In this document: piece after piece, positions 5,665-12,700 of the stretch
Layout: each line of letters opens with the position of its first letter
Numbering within the stretch: position 1 is the first letter of the stretch
Assembly (NCBI GenBank): GCA_016206635.1
Contig: JACQRF010000124.1
Coordinates: 1-12,700 of the forward strand
Reading direction: 5' to 3'
Length of the DNA: 12,700 nt
DNA from: Candidatus Omnitrophota bacterium
GTDB lineage: Bacteria; Omnitrophota; Gorgyraeia; 1-14-0-20-64-10; JACQQZ01
Position numbers and translations under genes: made by a program
The notes under the pieces: model-generated
Told to the model about the DNA's origin: nothing
Seen by the model: the letters and a program-made list of their open reading frames with translations, nothing else
Databases searched by the model: none

Positions 5665-6251
5665 GACGGCATCTTCCGCTTGGGCGCGCAGGCCGACTCC
5701 ACCAGTTCGCAAAGGGCGTGGCCGAGGGTGATGTGGGATTCCTGGATGCGGGGGGTGCTGCGGGAGGGGACGATGAGGGCGTAGTCGGCCGCCTTGGCGG
5801 CCGCCCCGCCGGCGCCGCCGGTCAGGGCGACGGTGATCAGGCCGAGCCGCTTGGCCCGCGCGAATGCCTTCAGGACGTTCGGCGAGTTGCCGCTGGTAGT
5901 GATGCCAATCGCCACGTCGCCGCGGCGGCCTAACCCATCAATCTGCCGGGCGAAGATGTCGGCATACGAGTAGTCGTTGGCCACCGCCGTGAGCGTGGAG
6001 GTATCGGTGGTCAGGGCCTGGCCGGCCAACGCGGGGCGGTCATAGAGGAAGCGGCCGAGCAGCTCGCCGGCCAGATGCTGAGCGTCGCCGGCGGAGCCGC
6101 CATTGCCGAAGAGGAACACCCGCCCGCCCCGCCGGATCGCGGCGATCATCACCTGCGCCACGCGGGCCGCGGCAACGATCTGGTCGCTCTCCAGCAACGC
6201 CTGCTTGACCAAAATGCTTTCACGCAGGACTTCACGGATCCTTGCACTCAT
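5661..6251 (-). CDS. gmhA: D-sedoheptulose 7-phosphate isomerase
   Basis: GmhA converts sedoheptulose 7-phosphate to D-glycero-D-manno-heptose 7-phosphate, the first step toward LPS core heptose. Seen: a 196-residue SIS-domain protein with FLFGNGGSAGDAQHLAGEL (47-65), GITTSGNSPNVL (116-127), and the C-terminal RIQESHITLGHALCELVE. The likely zinc ligands of the family are His59, Glu63, Gln170 and His178. The length is normal. The ATG at 6251 is the first start in good register with homologues. The frame is open far upstream through the structured gap, but that region has no family similarity. There is no clear Shine-Dalgarno. The gene is followed directly by hldC, the nucleotidyltransferase of the same pathway. 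Confidence 0.95.
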   Translation of the reverse strand: MSARIREVLRESILVKQALLESDQIVAAARVAQVMIAAIRRGGRVFLFGNGGSAGDAQHLAGELLGRFLYDRPALAGQALTTDTSTLTAVANDYSYADIFARQIDGLGRRGDVAIGITTSGNSPNVLKAFARAKRLGLITVALTGGAGGAAAKAADYALIVPSRSTPRIQESHITLGHALCELVESACAPKRKMPS

Positions 6252-6274
6252 GTGCCGAGCAAGGGCGCGGCCAC

Positions 6275-6414
6275 GGGTGACGCGAGAGCCGGCGCGGCTG
6301 ACGGGGCCTGCCGCGAGCCCACCCCGCCGTCCTCGTGGGGGCACCATCGGCCCCCCATCCCCCACTGCGGGCGGGCGGGGGCCCCGGCTCGCGTCACCCG
6401 TCAGCCGCGCCGGC
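6275..6414. repeat. Large nested inverted-repeat element between phosphofructokinase and gmhA
   Basis: The element starts immediately after the phosphofructokinase stop on the minus strand. An 18-bp perfect pair (6288-6305 with 6397-6414) encloses an 8-bp pair (6312-6319 with 6386-6393), a 7-bp pair (6322-6328 with 6374-6380) and another 7-bp pair (6335-6341 with 6359-6365). A competing 12-bp pair joins 6275-6286 with 6388-6399. The two ends carry the same two words, GGGTGACGCGAG and GCCGGCGCGGCTGACGGG, in inverted orientation but permuted order. No U-tract is present. It could be a terminator or attenuator, an mRNA stabiliser, or a mobile palindromic repeat. It fills nearly all of the 163-base gap. 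Confidence 0.75.
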
Positions 6415-7470
6415 TTAGCCAAAGAATACCTTTGCCAGCTCATACATCTCCCGGTCCACGGTCTTGAGCGTGCCGACCGCCTCGGCGATCGGCACCGACA
6501 CGATGCGGTTGCCCTGGAGCGACACCATCTGGCCGAAGGCCCCCGCCAGCGCCAGCTCGACCGCCTTGACCCCGAACCGGGTCCCCAGCACCCGGTCGAA
6601 CGCCGTCGGCGACCCGCCGCGCTGGATGTGGCCGAGCACCGTGACGCGCGTTTCAAATCCCGTCTGCCGCTCGATGAGCTCCGCGATCCGCTGGCCGATG
6701 CCGCCGAGCCGCACATGGCCGAACTCATCGAGCTGCCGACCGGCGTCCTGCGTGATGTGCTGGCCTTTCTTGAATTCCGCCCCTTCCGCCACGACGACGA
6801 TGGAGAACGTCTTGCCGCGCCCGTGGCGCTGGCGGATCGCGGCGCACACCTCGTCCACGTCGATCGGGAACTCCGGCAGGAGGATGACGTCCGCGCCGCC
6901 CGCCAGGCCGGCATGCAAGCCGATCCAGCCGGCATGACGGCCCATGACTTCGACCACCATGATCCGGTGATGGCTCTCCGCTGTGGTGTGGAGCCGATCG
7001 ATCGCCTCCATGGCGATGTTGACCGCCGTGTCGAAGCCGAACGTGTAGTCGGTGCCGGACAGATCGTTGTCGATCGTCTTGGGCACGCCGACCACCCTGA
7101 GCCCCTCGGCCGCCAGCTTCGAGGCCGCGCCCAAGGTATCTTCCCCGCCGATGGCGACGATGGCGTCGAGCGCCAGCGACTGGACAGTGGCCATGAGCGC
7201 CGCCACGTGCCCCGGCGTCTTGTACGGGTTGGTGCGCGAGGTGCCGAGGATGGTCCCGCCGCGATGGATGATCCCGGAGACGGACATCAGGTCGAGCGGC
7301 CGGGTGTCGGCCTCGATCAACCCTTTCCAGCCGTTGGCAATGCCGACCACGTCAAGGCCGGCCGCGACGGAGCGGCGCACGACGGCCCGGATGACCGGAT
7401 TCAACCCCGGACAATCGCCACCGCCGGTGAGCACCCCGATCCGCGTGATCGCCTGCGCCGCCCTCGCCAT
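6415..7470 (-). CDS. pfkA: 6-phosphofructokinase with PPi-type active-site signature
   Basis: This enzyme phosphorylates fructose 6-phosphate to the 1,6-bisphosphate. Seen: 351 residues closely following the group III (actinobacterial-like) family, with LTGGGDCPGLNPVIRAV (14-30), GGTILGTSR (71-79), PKTIDND with catalytic Asp134, VEVMGRHAGW (173-182), LPEFP (198-202), and VTVLGHIQRGGSPTA ending at 290. The donor-site residues are notable. GGEDT has Asp111 where ATP enzymes have Gly, and Lys131 stands in PKTIDND where E. coli-type ATP enzymes have Gly. Both are the residues linked to pyrophosphate use, so a reversible PPi-dependent enzyme is likely but unproven. The ATG directly follows the AmaP-like stop (TAGATG), with a strong GGAGGAGGAG at 7483-7474. 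Confidence 0.95.
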   Translation of the reverse strand: MARAAQAITRIGVLTGGGDCPGLNPVIRAVVRRSVAAGLDVVGIANGWKGLIEADTRPLDLMSVSGIIHRGGTILGTSRTNPYKTPGHVAALMATVQSLALDAIVAIGGEDTLGAASKLAAEGLRVVGVPKTIDNDLSGTDYTFGFDTAVNIAMEAIDRLHTTAESHHRIMVVEVMGRHAGWIGLHAGLAGGADVILLPEFPIDVDEVCAAIRQRHGRGKTFSIVVVAEGAEFKKGQHITQDAGRQLDEFGHVRLGGIGQRIAELIERQTGFETRVTVLGHIQRGGSPTAFDRVLGTRFGVKAVELALAGAFGQMVSLQGNRIVSVPIAEAVGTLKTVDREMYELAKVFFG

Positions 7471-8130
7471 CTACTCCTCCTCCCGCACGCCGTAATCAAA
7501 TCCCCGGAACGGGGCGCGCGGCGCGTCCCACTCGGCCGCCGCGTCCGCCGGGGGCGCCGCCGCCTTGTCCGCCGGTCCGCGCGGCGGCGAGGCGGGCTCT
7601 TCGCGCGCGGCGATCTTCGCGACGTGGACCCGCACCCACACCGGGTCCTCAATCCCCAGCATCTCCTGCACCTTGGCCTTCACCAACCCCTGGATCTTCT
7701 CGGTCACCTCCGGGATGTGGGCCTCCGACCAGAGCGACACGCGGGCCGTGACCTCGATCCCTTTCTTCGTGGCGAGGACGTCGGCGCGCGCCTCCTTGAT
7801 CTCGGACACCTGCCGGGCCGCCCGCCGGATGAAGTCCTCGACGGCGCCGAGCGAGATCGTGACCGGGCCGTCCGGGTTGGTGAACGCGATGGTGCGCTGG
7901 CGCTGGAACCGGGCCCACAGCAGCTGAAACACCATGACGTTGAAGATGATCACGGCGGCGCCGAGGATCCCGCAGAGGACCCGCAGGTGCTGGTCGTCGT
8001 AAATGGTCTGGAAGAAGATGGCGACGGTGTCGACCGGGACGAGGTGTCCCGCGAACGCGGCCATCCAGGCCCCGAGCGCGATAAAGATCGCCATGTAGGC
8101 GAACGTGATGACGCGCATGAACACTCTCAT
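7471..8130 (-). CDS. AmaP-like membrane protein (Asp23/alkaline-shock membrane anchor type)
   Basis: This 219-residue protein has two N-terminal membrane segments (about 6-28 and 50-72, separated by VPVDTVAIFFQTIYDDQ). A cytoplasmic domain of about 80-172 follows and resembles the Asp23/AmaP fold: PVTISLGAVEDFIRRAARQV, GIEVTARVSLWSEAHIPEVT, VWVRVHVAKI. The tail (175-219) is Ala/Pro-rich and acidic. In Firmicutes AmaP anchors Asp23 to the membrane and is linked to envelope stress. Here no separate Asp23 gene is visible, and the role is inferred only from family. It lies between accC (19-base gap) and the phosphofructokinase (no gap). The start ATG 8130 is fixed by AGGAGG at 8140-8135. The upstream GTG at 8148 precedes this site and is rejected. 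Confidence 0.8.
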   Translation of the reverse strand: MRVFMRVITFAYMAIFIALGAWMAAFAGHLVPVDTVAIFFQTIYDDQHLRVLCGILGAAVIIFNVMVFQLLWARFQRQRTIAFTNPDGPVTISLGAVEDFIRRAARQVSEIKEARADVLATKKGIEVTARVSLWSEAHIPEVTEKIQGLVKAKVQEMLGIEDPVWVRVHVAKIAAREEPASPPRGPADKAAAPPADAAAEWDAPRAPFRGFDYGVREEE

Positions 8131-8134
8131 GTGA

Positions 8135-8140
8135 CCTCCT
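8135..8140 (-). promoter_or_regulatory. Shine-Dalgarno deciding the AmaP-like gene start
   Basis: AGGAGG on the minus strand (8140-8135) lies four bases before the ATG at 8130. It is one of the few canonical ribosome-binding sites in the window. It excludes the in-frame GTG at 8148, which lies upstream of it, and the ATG 12 bases further in, which is too far from it. Confidence 0.8.
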
Positions 8141-8149
8141 GACAACACA

Positions 8150-9505
<1,356 letters not shown>

Positions 9506-9520
9506 GGGCGGCCCGCGCGC

Positions 9521-9961
9521 CTAGACCGGCTCGACGAGGAAGAGCGGCTGGCCGAACTCCACCGGCTGACCGTTCTCCACGAGGATCTGGACGACGCGGC
9601 CGCGCACCTCGGCCTTCAGCTCGTTCATCAGCTTCATCGCCTCGAGGATGCAGACGACCTGGCCGACCTCGATCGTCTGCCCCAGCTCGATGAACGGGGG
9701 CGACTCCGGCGAGGGGGCGCGGTAGAACGTCCCGACCATCGGCGAGGTGATCGGCGTGCCGGTCGGCGGGGGTGGGGCGGCCGCGGCGGGGGATGGGAGG
9801 GCGATGGGCGGGGCCGCGGCGGCGATCCGCTCGACCACCGTCTCGGCGGCGGCGCCGTGCTTCCGGAGCCGGATCCGCAGCCCCTCGCGCTCGATCTCAA
9901 CCTCGCCGAGCCCGTGCTCCTCCATCAGCGCGAGGAGCTCCTTGAGTTCCTTCAGATTCAT
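9521..9961 (-). CDS. accB: Biotin carboxyl carrier protein of acetyl-CoA carboxylase
   Basis: AccB carries the biotin that moves carboxyl groups between AccC and the carboxyltransferase. Seen: 146 residues with an N-terminal helix-rich part (MNLKELKELLALMEEHGL), a Pro/Ala-rich flexible linker at about 48-68, and a biotinyl domain from about 70 (ITSPMVGTFYRAPSP) to the end. The biotin attachment motif EAMKLMNE carries Lys110, and the domain closes with GQPLFLVEP. The length is normal. The ATG at 9961 overlaps the efp stop by four bases (ATGA). GGGAGGG at 9972-9966 lies four bases upstream, so translation is probably coupled to efp. Confidence 0.98.
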   Translation of the reverse strand: MNLKELKELLALMEEHGLGEVEIEREGLRIRLRKHGAAAETVVERIAAAAPPIALPSPAAAAPPPPTGTPITSPMVGTFYRAPSPESPPFIELGQTIEVGQVVCILEAMKLMNELKAEVRGRVVQILVENGQPVEFGQPLFLVEPV

Positions 9962-10518
9962 GAAGCCCTCCCGACGTAGTCCCCGGTGCGCGTGTCCACG
10001 CTGACCGTCTCCCCGGGCTCAATGAACAAGGGCACCTGCACCACGAGCCCGGTCTCCATGGTCGCCGGCTTGGTGCCGCCTTTGGAGGTGTCCCCGCGAA
10101 GACCCGGGTCGGCCTGCGCCACCTTCAACGCCACCGTCGTCGGCAACTCCAGCCCGACCAGCCGGCCGTTGTGGAAATCGCCGGTGACCTCCAGGTTCTC
10201 GATCAGGTAGCGCGCCGCGCCCCCCAGCTCGGCGGCCGAGAACGCCGCTTCCTCATACGTGGACAGATCCATGAAATGATACGTGTCGCCCGTCCGGTAG
10301 CTGTACTGCAGCGTCTTCGGCTCGATGAACGCCTCTTGGAATTTGTCGCCGGCATCGAAGGTCCGGGCGATCACCGTGCCGAGCCGGACGTTGCGCAGCT
10401 TGGTCCGGACAAAGGCGCTACCCTTGCCGGGTTTCACATGCTGGAACTCGACAATGGTGAACAGTTGTCCATCCAGGACGAGCGCGACCCCGTTCTTGAA
10501 CTGATTGGTGGTCAGCAT
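9958..10518 (-). CDS. efp: Elongation factor P
   Basis: EF-P binds the ribosome between the P and E sites and relieves stalling at consecutive prolines. Seen: 186 residues, normal length, with the KOW-like N-terminal domain, the tip loop HVKPGKGSAFVRTKLRN, an OB domain (TGDTYHFMD, then LENLEVTGDFHNG-like sequence) and the C-terminal LRGDTSKGGTKPATMETG block. The tip residue is Lys32 in KPGKG, the position beta-lysylated by EpmA in E. coli. No modification gene is visible in this window. The ATG at 10518 gives the expected MLTTNQFKNG start. It follows aroQ by 33 bases, has no strong Shine-Dalgarno, and overlaps accB. Confidence 0.98.
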   Translation of the reverse strand: MLTTNQFKNGVALVLDGQLFTIVEFQHVKPGKGSAFVRTKLRNVRLGTVIARTFDAGDKFQEAFIEPKTLQYSYRTGDTYHFMDLSTYEEAAFSAAELGGAARYLIENLEVTGDFHNGRLVGLELPTTVALKVAQADPGLRGDTSKGGTKPATMETGLVVQVPLFIEPGETVSVDTRTGDYVGRAS

Positions 10519-10551
10519 GCCGGGTCAGGAAAATCCTCAGAGCGCCTTATC

Positions 10552-11031
10552 CTACCGGCCCGCTCGGGACTTGTCAACGCGGCGGGCGGCGGGGCGGCGC
10601 GCCACGACCGCCGCCAGCGCCTGGAGCCCCAGCCGGTAGCTGGCGACGCCGAACCCGCTGACCTGGCCGACGGCCACGGGGGCAATGAGGGAGGTGTGCC
10701 GGAACGGCTCCCGGGCGGCGATGTTCGAGAGGTGGACTTCCACCGTCGGCAGCGCCGCGCCCTCGATGGCGTCGCGGATGGCGACCGAGGTATGCGTGTA
10801 GGCGGCGGGATTGATCAAGATCCCGGCGTAGCGGCCGCGGGCCCGGCCGATCGCCTCGACAATGTCTCCTTCGTGATTGCTCTGGAGGATCGTCAGCGAG
10901 ACGTTGAGGCGCTGGGCCTCGGCCTGCAAGAGCTGATTGATTTGCGTGAGCGTCGTCCGGCCGTAGACGGTCGGCTGGCGGGCGCCCAGCATCTGCAGGT
11001 TGGGACCGTGGATGACGAGGAGCCTGAGCAT
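10552..11031 (-). CDS. aroQ: 3-dehydroquinate dehydratase, type II
   Basis: AroQ removes water from 3-dehydroquinate to give 3-dehydroshikimate in aromatic amino acid synthesis. Seen: 159 residues with the family opening LLVIHGPNLQMLGARQP (usual form GPNLNMLG), catalytic Tyr23 in VYG, SNHEGDIVEAI (51-61), INPAAYTHTSVAIRDAI (73-89), the catalytic VEVHLSNI with His100, and REPFRHTS with Arg111. The last 15 residues are basic and not conserved. The ATG at 11031 starts MLRLLVIHG. A GTG at 11046 in frame lies within a repeat and is rejected. The only SD-like sequence, GAGGGG at 11044-11039, is part of that repeat. Confidence 0.97.
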   Translation of the reverse strand: MLRLLVIHGPNLQMLGARQPTVYGRTTLTQINQLLQAEAQRLNVSLTILQSNHEGDIVEAIGRARGRYAGILINPAAYTHTSVAIRDAIEGAALPTVEVHLSNIAAREPFRHTSLIAPVAVGQVSGFGVASYRLGLQALAAVVARRPAARRVDKSRAGR

Positions 11032-11038
11032 ACGGGAA

Positions 11039-11044
11039 CCCCTC
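11039..11044 (-). promoter_or_regulatory. SD-like site for aroQ supplied by the hairpin repeat
   Basis: GAGGGG on the minus strand lies seven bases before the aroQ ATG, a good spacing for a ribosome-binding site. It is the outer arm of the inverted repeat and shares bases with the upstream gene's TGA stop (11045-11043). Pairing of the outer arms would hide it, so aroQ initiation may depend on ribosomes finishing the upstream gene. The function is inferred. Confidence 0.5.
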
Positions 11045-11090
11045 ACCCGTGGCCCTCTCCCCTCGAAGGGGAGAGGGATGGGGTGAGGGG
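11039..11090. repeat. Dispersed-type hairpin repeat at the trm112-like/aroQ junction
   Basis: Two nested perfect stems are present: CCCCTCACCC (11039-11048) with GGGTGAGGGG (11081-11090), and CCCTCTCCCCT (11053-11063) with AGGGGAGAGGG (11067-11077) around a CGA loop. The form matches the very common bacterial intergenic repeat 'CCTCACCC...CCCTCTCCCC...GGGGAGAGGG...GGGTGAGG', whose translation typically yields PLTPSLSP-type peptides. It covers the last 16 or so codons and the stop of the Trm112-family gene and reaches to eight bases before the aroQ start codon. Copies elsewhere in the genome are expected but cannot be checked here. Confidence 0.85.
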
Positions 11091-11252
11091 CGATTTCTCG
11101 GCTTCCTCAATGAGCATCACCGGGATCCCGTCGCGGATCGGGTACCGCAGGCCGCAGGCGGCGTTGGCGCAGATCAGCCGCTCCCCCTCGAGGCGCACCG
11201 ACGTCTTGCACGCCGGGCATGCCAAAATCTCCAACAGCTCCTGATCGATCAT
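11043..11252 (-). CDS. Trm112-family zinc-binding protein (UPF0434/YcaR-like)
   Basis: This 69-residue protein contains the four-cysteine zinc site of Trm112-like proteins: ACPAC (Cys12, Cys15) and ICANAAC (Cys28, Cys33). These are followed by the conserved LRYPIRDGIPVML. Eukaryotic and archaeal Trm112 activates methyltransferases, whereas the bacterial role is poorly defined. The start ATG at 11252 overlaps the rmuC stop (ATGA) and has GGGAGGAG five bases upstream. The conserved part ends near residue 52. The last 17 residues (SPLTPSLSPSRGEGHG and the preceding Lys) and the stop codon come from a hairpin repeat, so the native C-terminus was probably replaced or extended. Confidence 0.92.
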   Translation of the reverse strand: MIDQELLEILACPACKTSVRLEGERLICANAACGLRYPIRDGIPVMLIEEAEKSPLTPSLSPSRGEGHG

Positions 11253-12625
11253 GGCAACTCCTCCCTGGATTCGACCACCGCCCCGCTGGTCTCGGTCATC
11301 GCCGGGGTCTCCGGCGACTCGTCCGGCGCCTCCAAGACCGGCAGCTCTTTGATCTCTTTCTTCCCGCCGGCACCGAGCTGTGTGAACTGCCGCGCCTTCG
11401 GCAACAGGTATTGATGGTAGGAGCCGGCCGCCAACCGGTACGACTTCGTGGCTTTCGCCAGCGCGGCGCCGATCGTCTCGAGGTGCTCGACGAATTTGGC
11501 GATGCGGTCGCACAGCTCCCGCCCCACCTGGTTGATCCGCCGGGCGTTGTCGGCCAGGTGTTGCTGCCGCCAGCCGTATTCCACGGCGCGCAACAACCCG
11601 TACAGCGTGGACGGAGTGGCGAACACCACGCGTTTCTGCATGGCGGCCTCCACCAATCCCGGGTCTTTCTGCGTCGCCGCCGCCAGGAAGGTGTCGTTCG
11701 GGATGAACAGGACGACGAATTCCGCGGACTGGAACGGCTCCCAATATTCCCGGCTGGCCAGTTGGGACACGTGCTGCAGGATGCACGTCACATGGCGCCC
11801 CAGGGCCGTCTCGCGGGCCGGCTCCGACTCGGCTTGCCGCCACTCGTCGTAGCCGACCATCGGCACCTTGGAATCCACGATCACCTGGCGGCCGGCCGGC
11901 ATCCGCACGATCATGTCGGGCCGCAGCCGGCCGTCCTCGGTCACGCGGGTCACCTGTTCATCAAAATCACAAAAGCTGGACATGCCGGCGAGCTCGGCAC
12001 AGCGCCGCAGGGAGACTTCCCCCCACCGGCCGCGGATCTGCGCGGAGGAGAGCGCCCCGACCAGGCGGGCGGTCTCCTGCTGCAAGGCCAGTTGCGCCGC
12101 CGCCACGTCCGTCAGCTGGCGGCCGACGGAGCCGAGCTCTTTCTGGCGCAGCTGCTCCAACTGCCGGGCCTCCTGTTGATAGTCGGTCAGCGCCTTCTCG
12201 AGCGGCTTGACCAGCGCGTCGATCGCCTCCTGGCGGGACGCCAGCTCGGTGTCGGCCGACTCCTGCAGCGCCTTGAACTTTTCCCCGGCCAGGGTCAAGA
12301 ACCCTTTGTTGTTGGTTGCCAGCACTTCGGAGGCGAGCGCCTTGAACGTATCGGTGAGTTTGGCCTTGGCGTCGTCGAGCAATGCCTGCTGCTCGGCCAC
12401 GCGCGTCGCGATGTCCGCGGCGCGGGTCTCGGCGGCCACTTTCGCCCGCTCGGATTCTTCCAGTTTCGCCCGCAGCCCGTCGAACCCTTGCCGGGCCGCA
12501 TCAACTTGTGTGCGGAGTTCCCCGACCCTGGCCTCAGCGGCCGCGGTCTGCGACTTGGCGACAGCGCTGGCGATCACCCACGCGATGACGGCGCCGGCGG
12601 CGAACGCCAGGACGGCCGTGATCAT
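11249..12625 (-). CDS. rmuC: DNA recombination protein RmuC
   Basis: RmuC-family proteins are predicted PD-(D/E)xK-type nucleases. In E. coli, rmuC loss alters recombination at inverted repeats. Seen: 458 residues with one N-terminal membrane segment (MITAVLAFAAGAVIAWVIAS), a long coiled coil at about 25-190 rich in Ala, Glu and Lys, and the conserved core. The core includes IRGRWGEVSLRRCAELAGM (197-215), DGRLRPDMIVRMP (231-243), VIVDSKVP (248-255), FVVLFIPND and ATPSTLYGLLRAVEYGW. The C-terminal 30 residues are Pro/Glu-rich and not conserved. The ATG at 12625 overlaps the stop of the upstream gene (ATGA), and the 3' end overlaps the Trm112-family start. Confidence 0.97.
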   Translation of the reverse strand: MITAVLAFAAGAVIAWVIASAVAKSQTAAAEARVGELRTQVDAARQGFDGLRAKLEESERAKVAAETRAADIATRVAEQQALLDDAKAKLTDTFKALASEVLATNNKGFLTLAGEKFKALQESADTELASRQEAIDALVKPLEKALTDYQQEARQLEQLRQKELGSVGRQLTDVAAAQLALQQETARLVGALSSAQIRGRWGEVSLRRCAELAGMSSFCDFDEQVTRVTEDGRLRPDMIVRMPAGRQVIVDSKVPMVGYDEWRQAESEPARETALGRHVTCILQHVSQLASREYWEPFQSAEFVVLFIPNDTFLAAATQKDPGLVEAAMQKRVVFATPSTLYGLLRAVEYGWRQQHLADNARRINQVGRELCDRIAKFVEHLETIGAALAKATKSYRLAAGSYHQYLLPKARQFTQLGAGGKKEIKELPVLEAPDESPETPAMTETSGAVVESREELP

Positions 12626-12700
12626 CGGCGGGGCTCTCCGGGCGGCGGGGGGATCGAGGCCTGGAGTTTCTGCGTGTAGCGCACCCGCAGCTCGTACAGG
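12622..12700 (-). CDS. C-terminal fragment of an unidentified gene
   Basis: An open frame enters from the right edge and ends at a TGA (12624-12622) that overlaps the rmuC ATG. About 25 residues are visible: LYELRVRYTQKL followed by QASIPPPPGEPRR. The four-base stop/start overlap is the same junction type used by its neighbours, which is the main reason to call it coding. The fragment is too short to assign to a family, and a Pro-rich end gives no function. Confidence 0.55.
   Translation of the reverse strand, partial: LYELRVRYTQKLQASIPPPPGEPRR

Noticed and set aside
5665..5712. Longer hldC start at TTG 5712
   Set aside because: It would overlap gmhA by about 50 bases and add residues absent from the family. 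The TTG overlapping the gmhA stop fits better.
6252..6935. Upstream extension of gmhA to about 424 residues
   Set aside because: The added residues are translated from the hairpin gap and the complementary frame of the phosphofructokinase gene. GmhA family length and motifs fit the ATG at 6251.
6103..8142. Plus-strand open frame of 679 codons
   Set aside because: It is antisense to gmhA, the phosphofructokinase and the AmaP-like gene, all of which have clear family motifs. The Arg/Asp/His-rich product has no recognisable fold.
11032..11046. Alternative aroQ start at GTG 11046
   Set aside because: It lies inside the hairpin repeat and adds five non-conserved residues. The ATG at 11031 gives the standard family N-terminus.
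11219..12679. Plus-strand open frame of 486 codons
   Set aside because: It lies antisense to rmuC, which is fully supported by conserved motifs.

Overview
The window is GC-rich bacterial chromosome (roughly two thirds G+C by eye), and every supported gene lies on the minus strand, so the text should be read from right to left. The content is mostly housekeeping. Heptose synthesis genes (gmhA, hldC) and an NlpD-like lipoprotein point to a diderm cell. Group III phosphofructokinase, a stand-alone ThiD2, an AmaP-like protein and frequent GTG/TTG starts would fit an uncultured Nitrospirota/Methylomirabilota-type lineage, but the taxonomy is inference. No phage, CRISPR or conjugative genes are visible.

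Right-hand block (12700 to 3221): the tail of an unidentified gene, rmuC, a Trm112-family zinc protein, aroQ, efp, accB, accC, an AmaP-like membrane protein, a phosphofructokinase with PPi-type active-site residues, gmhA, hldC, thiD2, thiE and a PfkB-family sugar kinase. Most neighbours overlap or are separated by fewer than 35 bases, so they probably form one or a few long transcripts. The only larger internal gap, 163 bases between the phosphofructokinase and gmhA, holds a large nested hairpin. The genes cover DNA maintenance, the translation apparatus (Trm112, EF-P), shikimate and fatty acid synthesis, glycolysis, LPS-core heptose precursors and thiamine phosphate synthesis.

Left-hand block (3220 to 1): an intergenic region of about 230 bases with two long hairpins and a promoter-like sequence, then tRNA-Gly(CCC). 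An NlpD-like LysM/LytM lipoprotein gene follows, whose reading frame runs back into the tRNA. Next come a AAA-type ATPase with winged-helix and uncharacterised C-terminal regions, and a HIT-family hydrolase that leaves the window.

The most unusual feature is a set of inverted-repeat elements in or at the edges of genes. They are a perfect 62-bp palindrome translated in frame inside the NlpD-like protein, a hairpin repeat that supplies the stop of the Trm112 gene and an SD-like site for aroQ, a long nested hairpin directly after the phosphofructokinase stop, and two long hairpins after the PfkB gene. I did not find a clear new multi-gene system. The best candidates for new biology are the tRNA/lipoprotein overlap, the coding palindrome and the uncharacterised ATPase.
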